Origin: an uncultured Lachnospiraceae bacterium
Lineage (GTDB): Bacteria; Bacillota_A; Clostridia; Lachnospirales; Lachnospiraceae
Length of the DNA stretch: 21,508 nt
Assembly: GCA_947178085.1 (NCBI GenBank)
Contig: CAMWWS010000007.1
Span: 1-21,508 of the forward strand
Direction of reading: 5' to 3'
Below the pieces are notes generated by a model, which worked only from the letters and a program-made list of their open reading frames with translations, had not been told where the DNA came from and searched no databases. Below are positions 16,479 through 21,508 of this stretch, in pieces. Numbering within the stretch: position 1 is the first letter of the stretch; each line of letters starts with the position of its first letter. A program made the position numbers and the translations under genes.

Positions 16479-17771
16479 TTACTCTTCTTCTGTTATTTCC
16501 TCATAGATTCGTATCATTTTATAATAATTCTGATCGGCGTCATGCGTCTCTCTGGCATGTCTTCTGGCATTATGCGAATACTTTTCCGAAATAAATTCCT
16601 TTTCAAAAATTTCTATCAGCTTTTCCGAAAGTGCTTCAACATTGCCTGCCGGATACAACAGACCATCTCCTCCATCCACTAACAGGTTGTGTATGCCGCC
16701 TACATTTGCCGCCACACACGGTACTCCAAGCAGCATGGCTTCACCCAGCGAATTCGGAGAATTTTCCATCGCTGAAGGACAAACAAATACATGGCTTTTC
16801 AAAAACTGTGCTTTCATCCCATCAGCATCTAAGCTTCCAAGCATAGTCACTTTATTCTTAAGATGATTTTCCCTGATTAATTTCTTCAAATATTTTCCGT
16901 AAGCGGAACGTTTCAATCTGTCTTTCCATGTTGCATTCTGTATAATATTATTACCGGCCACAAAAATCTGTGCCTCCGGATATTTTTCAAGTACAGCGGG
17001 CATTGCCTGCAGCAGATAATGAAAACCCTTTATAGGATAGTCACCCTGACTCAAAAAAATACTGTACGGAATGCAGGAATTCCTTTTCCATCTGTCTCTA
17101 TAGAAGCAGCCTCTCAATGTCTCATTCAAAAAATGATACTTTGCTTCAGGGTTTACTGCCGCCACGGCTTCTCTGTCAAAATCTGTTCTTCCTGCGACAT
17201 GTCCCACAAGGCGAAGCGCCTCTTTTTCATTTACGCTTCTTTTCCTGAACTTCTTCTGCTGCTGCACAATGCTGTCTTTTTTAATCAAATCTCTAAGAGT
17301 AACCTTTCTGCGCACATTTGCAGGAAGGTCAGCCATGTATGCTTCCGCATATGCATACATTACTCCCTGAATACTAATCAGAGTTCTTGACGGTCTCCCA
17401 TAGGCACGTACGCATGCCAGCGTGTGCGGAAACTCTGTTCCGAAAATATGTATCATATCCGGTTTAAAATCGGATATAATTTCCTTCATCCTATCTTCTA
17501 TTGTATTGTCATACTGCTCCGGTGTGCGTAAATTTTCTACGAAACCATAGCACTGACAATACGCATTTTCCCCAAGCATCATCTCTTTTGATATATTGCC
17601 AAGCTCGGCCGTAACCGGGAAAGCAATTCCCAATGTGATTTTGTTACGATGCTGCTCCTGCAAAAAACGGTCCATCATTGCAGTCAGCCATCCCTCGCGA
17701 TTACTGTAAGTCAGTTCCAGTTGGACTGCTATTTCCGGCATTATAATATTGCATACCCAAAGTACCCTCAT
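16479..17771 (-). CDS. Family 4 glycosyltransferase
   Basis: Encodes 430 residues. The N-terminal domain opens with MRVLWVCNIIMPE. The C-terminal domain shows FLSQGDYPIKGFHYLL (the usual position for donor phosphate contacts) and IFVAGNNII. The EX7E motif follows in ENSPNSLGEAMLLGVPCVA, with GGIHNLLVDGGDGLLYP after it. This is a complete retaining GT-B enzyme. Its ATG overlaps the stop of the upstream GT2 by 4 bases (ATGA), the classic coupled arrangement, and GAGGAG lies 7 nt before the start. It is the second GT4 of the block, so at least two retaining linkages are expected in the repeat unit. Donor unknown. Confidence 0.92.
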   Translation of the reverse strand: MRVLWVCNIIMPEIAVQLELTYSNREGWLTAMMDRFLQEQHRNKITLGIAFPVTAELGNISKEMMLGENAYCQCYGFVENLRTPEQYDNTIEDRMKEIISDFKPDMIHIFGTEFPHTLACVRAYGRPSRTLISIQGVMYAYAEAYMADLPANVRRKVTLRDLIKKDSIVQQQKKFRKRSVNEKEALRLVGHVAGRTDFDREAVAAVNPEAKYHFLNETLRGCFYRDRWKRNSCIPYSIFLSQGDYPIKGFHYLLQAMPAVLEKYPEAQIFVAGNNIIQNATWKDRLKRSAYGKYLKKLIRENHLKNKVTMLGSLDADGMKAQFLKSHVFVCPSAMENSPNSLGEAMLLGVPCVAANVGGIHNLLVDGGDGLLYPAGNVEALSEKLIEIFEKEFISEKYSHNARRHARETHDADQNYYKMIRIYEEITEEE

Positions 17772-18607
17772 CGCCCTGCTCCTCTCTTATAATATAATTT
17801 CTTAAGATTATTGTAAAAACCCGATGTCACAGGATTCCTGGCAATCCAAGTGCGAAGCGGAGCCAGCGTAATCCACATCAATATCCTGTATTTCAGAACC
17901 TTTAGCGCAGGCATATATTTTCTGACAATCTCTTTGTGCTCATCGGAAGAAAGCTTCCTATTCCGCTTCGTTTCCGAAAACCCGCCGCCCTCATAATCCG
18001 CAATCAAAATATCACCATAAACAAAAGCTGCATTTTCAGCGAGTTCATTTGTAAAAAAGCACCATAAGAACTGCTCGTAGTCTGCTCTTACACGGTATCT
18101 TACTTCAAAAGGATGGGCAATCAGCAGTTTTCTGTCGTAAAAACACGCCTGATGGCATGGTACATTCCGATAGCATCCAAATTCATCCATTTTCGGATTG
18201 GAAGCTACTTCGCGTCCTGTCAGCCTCTCGTAAATATTGCCATAATAAATACCGGCATCGGAAGGGTGTCTGCAAATCAACTCCGCCATGTCCGAAAGAA
18301 CATGCTCATTGTAGAATACATCCCCGCAATTTAGAAAATAAAGATATCTTCCTACGGACTCCTGCACCGCCTGATTCATGGCGTCATAAATACCGCTGTC
18401 TTTCCTCTCAATCAACCGTAACACCGGAAACTTGTCTTCAGCATTATTTATTTCTTTTATACACGATAATGAATCATCCGTCGATAACCCATCCTTCACC
18501 ACTATTTCATAATTCCAATATGTCTGAATCCTGATACTATCCAATGTTTTTTTTAACTTATCTCCGGGGTTCAAACAAACCACCAGAATGGAGAATTCCG
18601 GTTTCAT
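17768..18607 (-). CDS. Family 2 glycosyltransferase (FLNxGD subgroup)
   Basis: Encodes 279 residues. SILVVCLNPGDKL opens the GT-A fold. VKDGLSTDDS replaces the common DDGS motif, and GIYDAMNQAV is followed by LYFLNCGDVF, in which NxGD takes the place of DxD. This combination marks the subgroup similar to WcaA/WcaE-type transferases, so the missing DxD is normal here. CHQACFYDRKLL and RVRADYEQFL are further signatures. The GGGG ribosome-binding sequence lies 13 nt away, which is long. A gap of 56 bp separates it from the polymerase gene; I see no promoter in it. Confidence 0.9.
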   Translation of the reverse strand: MKPEFSILVVCLNPGDKLKKTLDSIRIQTYWNYEIVVKDGLSTDDSLSCIKEINNAEDKFPVLRLIERKDSGIYDAMNQAVQESVGRYLYFLNCGDVFYNEHVLSDMAELICRHPSDAGIYYGNIYERLTGREVASNPKMDEFGCYRNVPCHQACFYDRKLLIAHPFEVRYRVRADYEQFLWCFFTNELAENAAFVYGDILIADYEGGGFSETKRNRKLSSDEHKEIVRKYMPALKVLKYRILMWITLAPLRTWIARNPVTSGFYNNLKKLYYKRGAGR

Positions 18608-18663
18608 GTCAAATCACTGTCCCCTTCCTACATTATCCTGTCTATTTAGGCGCATAATTATTT

Positions 18664-19770
18664 TCAGTCACCTATCCATGTAGTATCCAGCATATCATTG
18701 AATATAAAGCTTCTATATGGCAGAATACGCATATTATCATCATATGCCCTGCCCATAAATTTGGCAAGATACCAGAGCGCAGCCAAAATCATTCCAAGCT
18801 TAAGCAGCTTTCGCAGCTTTTCATTCCCTACTTCATTAAGCAGCGCGGGCAGAAACAGAATATGACTGACTGTCAGGTAATATCCTATACGCGAAATAAT
18901 CGGCAGAAAAGAACAAAATACATATAAGGCAAGTGCCCCCAGATTAAGATAAAAATAAAATCTCAGCCGCCTGTTGCCTTGTATACTCTTTTTATAATAA
19001 ATAAGAGAGAGCACAAGCACAGCCGCACAGCGCAGGATATTGATATAACTGGTTCCGCCTTCCAAATATTCCGTATCCTCATATGTTGGATATAGAAATA
19101 ATACGACCCTCAGATAAAAATCCTGAAAGAACAAAAAAGTAATGCAAAATAATCCTGCCAATATTAACTGCCATTTTTTCCATGCAAGGGAAGCCAGAAA
19201 AAATAAAGGCATAACAACAAGCATGGATTTGTGGAAAAAAGAACCGAGAATTATTAATAAAACAAATCGTCCCCATTGTCTGCGTATTACAAATTTCATG
19301 GAATAAAACGCAATAGCCAGCGCCATATAGTAACGCACGGTATTAAACGTCTGAAAATAATACCCCAACGCCATAAACAAAAAGAATGTCATGGGGAAGT
19401 CATCACTCTGCTCATAGATTGCCAGAATGAACAAAAAAATCGTAACAAATGAAAAAATTGCAAATACCAGCAGATAATTTTCAAATCCTGATGCAATGTA
19501 AACCGCTTTTGATAACAGATTAAACCCTGCTTCCGTCGGAACATATGCATTATACAGTACCAGATGCATGAACTCCACATATCTGCCATAATCGTTTCCC
19601 ACATTCTGCCTGCAGGCAGAAAGCGCAAAAAGGATGAGAAAAACAGCAAAAAGGCATATTCTATTACACATCTGCTGCCTTGTTACCCTATACGGCTGTA
19701 AAACCGGCCGATTATTAACCATGCATGCAAGAAGTACTGTTCCCGCCGCAACTGTTAGATATAGAATCAT
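18664..19770 (-). CDS. EpsG-family polysaccharide polymerase
   Basis: Encodes about 368 residues from ATG 19770, with about ten membrane segments. SACRQNVGNDYGRYVEF places the conserved arginine and acidic residues after helix 2, as in EpsG-family proteins. FNTVRYYMALAIAFYSM and LGSFFHKSMLVVMPLFF match other conserved parts, including the histidine. These proteins act as Wzy-type polymerases, joining repeat units outside the membrane. The longer frame starts at ATG 19821, inside the upstream gene and without a ribosome binding site. AAAGGAG at 19785-19791 lies 14 nt before 19770, so 19770 is preferred, though the spacing is long and the choice is not certain. Confidence 0.87.
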   Translation of the reverse strand: MILYLTVAAGTVLLACMVNNRPVLQPYRVTRQQMCNRICLFAVFLILFALSACRQNVGNDYGRYVEFMHLVLYNAYVPTEAGFNLLSKAVYIASGFENYLLVFAIFSFVTIFLFILAIYEQSDDFPMTFFLFMALGYYFQTFNTVRYYMALAIAFYSMKFVIRRQWGRFVLLIILGSFFHKSMLVVMPLFFLASLAWKKWQLILAGLFCITFLFFQDFYLRVVLFLYPTYEDTEYLEGGTSYINILRCAAVLVLSLIYYKKSIQGNRRLRFYFYLNLGALALYVFCSFLPIISRIGYYLTVSHILFLPALLNEVGNEKLRKLLKLGMILAALWYLAKFMGRAYDDNMRILPYRSFIFNDMLDTTWIGD

Positions 19771-19792
19771 GAGTAAACCAACTGCTCCTTTT

Positions 19793-20590
19793 TTAACACC
19801 GCTGTGATTTAATTCCTTCATTCATCAGCGCATATGCCTCTTTGAAAGGAATCTCTGCACACATTTCTTTTTTATTTTTAAAAAGAAAACGAAACGCAAA
19901 AATTCTTGAAAGACTTCCGTACAAATAATGATAAAGAACACCTCTGTCCGTAAAAAATTTCTTCGTATATCCATGAAACCATGTAGACTCTCTCTCTACT
20001 TCTTCACCAATACAAACCGGCACGGCATATATTTTCAATCCTGCTTTAAGACAATCCCGTAGGAACAGGCTGTCTTCACCATTACTGTACTTTGCACCGC
20101 CTCCAAATAACAATGAGAAATGTACATTCGCCCGCCGCAGTGAATCCAGCTTTCCTGAAATGCTATAGGCAGGATATCTGCCATAATTATACCAGCGGAT
20201 TCTTTTTACCTGCTCATTCCAATAAGTTCTTCTGGCTGGAGATACTTTCACATTGAATAGAATCATATCCGCCTCCGGATACTTTATATAAGTCTCCCTG
20301 ATAATGTTCTGCAGCCCGTCAAATAAAACTATATCCTCATCTGAAAAAAGACAGATATCCGCATCCGCATGCAGCAACGCCGTGTTTCTGCTAAGCCCCA
20401 CTCCACGCTCCTTCATGCAGAAGCATTGTACAACGCCATGAGCAAGTTCAAGCTCTTTATAATCATATTTACCGCATTGGTTCACAATCACGGCATCAGT
20501 ATCTATATTCATTTTCTTATAAAGTCCGGCAGCATCATTATCGACTGTCGATACCAGAACCTGCACTTTTAAAGGTGATTGTAATACCAT
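19793..20590 (-). CDS. GT2-like glycosyltransferase
   Basis: Encodes 265 residues. VQVLVSTVDND opens a GT-A-like fold. KERGVGLSRNTALLHADADI corresponds to the ARN segment of GT2 enzymes, and LFSDEDIVL replaces the DxD motif with an acidic DED. LFGGGAKYSNGEDSLFLRD is a well-conserved acceptor region in this subgroup, which is common in Gram-positive polysaccharide loci. It overlaps the upstream Wzz-like gene by 22 bases and has TGAGG 8 nt before its ATG. It lies directly after the chain-length gene, as do early glycosyltransferases in many such loci. The sugar is unknown. Confidence 0.86.
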   Translation of the reverse strand: MVLQSPLKVQVLVSTVDNDAAGLYKKMNIDTDAVIVNQCGKYDYKELELAHGVVQCFCMKERGVGLSRNTALLHADADICLFSDEDIVLFDGLQNIIRETYIKYPEADMILFNVKVSPARRTYWNEQVKRIRWYNYGRYPAYSISGKLDSLRRANVHFSLLFGGGAKYSNGEDSLFLRDCLKAGLKIYAVPVCIGEEVERESTWFHGYTKKFFTDRGVLYHYLYGSLSRIFAFRFLFKNKKEMCAEIPFKEAYALMNEGIKSQRC

Positions 20591-21508
20591 TTCATAAACC
20601 TCATATCTGCATCCTTAATAATAATTCCCACCGTCTTACATTCCTGCAATGCCAGCTGGTCTATCCTGTATGCAAGAGATGTCCTGTCCATTTTTCCATA
20701 AGGAATAACCAGTATTACGCCATTTGCTTTCCGCAGCTTATCACAGACTTCTTCGGTAACCTGACTCTTCTTACTCAGTTCCAGAGTATCAAGCGTTCCA
20801 TTCTCTTTCATCAGATGTACCCGGTTCAGTTCCATATCCTCATGAAGCTTGTCAACCAGCGCTTCTTCGCCGGAATTTTTTCCTTTTTCTATCTTATCTG
20901 TAAAGAGAAATCCTATAAAAGGCAGCCCGGTGACACATTTCAAATCCCCCGGTACATATATCCTGTCATCTAATACATAGACAAGCGCCATCGCAATAAG
21001 CGACAGTATCAGTACAATCACGAGACCTGTCAGAACAGCCTGAATCATTCTGGAATCCGCTGTTACCAGCTTTGCTTCCGTTTCTTCAATAACTTCTATC
21101 TCGGTAAATTCTATTTCACGCTCTCCCATTTCCACTAAAGACTTGTTTGTTGCTTCCAGAATCTCTGACGTCTTATTCGGATCGGAAGTCGTAATTGTAA
21201 TAGTCAGAATCCTAATGTCGGAAAGAATGCTTGCCGTAGTTGCTTCAACGACTTCTTCCTCCGTATAAGTATCCGGCAGATACAACATAGTGCCATTCAG
21301 AATTCGTTCGGTCGACATAAGATCGTTCCAAGTATATCCATTATATGCCTCATATGCCACACCTTTCTCATCAGGTGCAAAATACAGATATAGTTTAGAT
21401 GTAGCTCTATACTCCCTGTTAGCGCTTAATACCACATTATGGAACAGGTATATTCCCCCTCCGAGAGCCGCACCTAAAACAGCCGCCAGAACAGCCACCC
21501 AGATTTTT
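20569..21508 (-). CDS. Wzz-like chain-length regulator, 5' end outside the window
   Basis: The frame stays open to the right edge; the GTG at 21498 is an internal valine, since the codons before it (K-I-W) continue the first membrane helix. At least 312 residues are visible. Helix 1 (AVLAAVLGAALGGGIYLF) is followed by an extracytoplasmic domain of about 130 residues and by helix 2 (TGLVIVLILSLIAMALVYVL). The DDRIYVPGDLKCVTGLPFIG hinge follows, the usual link to a BY-kinase domain. The last about 110 residues keep a strand like the late part of CpsD (NGVILVIPYG then CKTVGIIIKDAD) but have no Walker A or B motif. It probably controls polymer length. The tail looks like a degenerate kinase domain. 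Confidence 0.88.
   Translation of the reverse strand, partial: KIWVAVLAAVLGAALGGGIYLFHNVVLSANREYRATSKLYLYFAPDEKGVAYEAYNGYTWNDLMSTERILNGTMLYLPDTYTEEEVVEATTASILSDIRILTITITTSDPNKTSEILEATNKSLVEMGEREIEFTEIEVIEETEAKLVTADSRMIQAVLTGLVIVLILSLIAMALVYVLDDRIYVPGDLKCVTGLPFIGFLFTDKIEKGKNSGEEALVDKLHEDMELNRVHLMKENGTLDTLELSKKSQVTEEVCDKLRKANGVILVIPYGKMDRTSLAYRIDQLALQECKTVGIIIKDADMRFMKWYYNHL

Noticed and set aside
17768..18607. Inactive GT2 because DxD is missing
   Set aside because: The FLNxGD motif stands in for DxD in this GT2 subgroup, so the difference is expected.
18608..18663. Promoter or terminator between the GT2 and polymerase genes
   Set aside because: The 56-bp spacer shows no hairpin with a T-tract and no paired -35/-10 elements.
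20569..21498. Wzz-like gene starting at GTG 21498
   Set aside because: The codons upstream (W, I, K) continue the first membrane helix in the same frame, so the true start lies beyond the window.

Overview
The window looks like part of a surface-polysaccharide (capsule or exopolysaccharide) locus from a low-to-moderate-GC Gram-positive anaerobe, most likely Clostridia/Lachnospiraceae. This placement is inferred from protein style: an EpsG-type polymerase, a Wzz-like regulator with two membrane segments, many small GT2/GT4 enzymes, and AAGGAG-type ribosome binding sites. I ran no database search.

Nearly everything is on the minus strand and is transcribed from right to left. The right half (21508 to 13129) is the polymer-assembly block. 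In order of transcription it holds a Wzz-like chain-length protein cut by the window edge, a GT2-like transferase, an EpsG-family polymerase, a GT2, two GT4 enzymes, a second standard GT2 and an acyltransferase-3 protein. These genes are packed tightly and several overlap. A well-formed promoter (TTGAAA, 17 bp spacer, TGC-TATACT) lies just after the acyltransferase and starts a second block at 13020.

The second block (13020 to 2226) is a pseudaminic acid (Pse) module. It runs pseB (4,6-dehydratase), pseC (aminotransferase), a large membrane protein, a GT2, a fusion of a DegT/PLP-type domain with PseG (UDP-sugar hydrolase), pseF (CMP transferase), pseI (Pse synthase), and an ATP-grasp ligase. 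PseB, C, G, F and I together make CMP-activated Pse from UDP-GlcNAc, but no GNAT-type PseH N-acetyltransferase is visible. The PLP-PseG fusion and the ATP-grasp enzyme are unusual additions, so the product may be a Pse derivative with a different N-substituent.

The left end (1 to 2201) holds a plus-strand polytopic membrane protein that converges on the ATP-grasp gene. Divergent from it, running off the left edge, is the first 22 codons of a minus-strand gene. Its N-terminus resembles sialyltransferase/polysialyltransferase-type enzymes, a fitting partner for CMP-Pse. Each of these two genes has its own -10-like element in the shared 110 bp spacer. No tRNA, rRNA, CRISPR array, insertion sequence or transposase was seen. 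A Wzx flippase and an initiating sugar-phosphate transferase are not in the window and presumably lie outside it.
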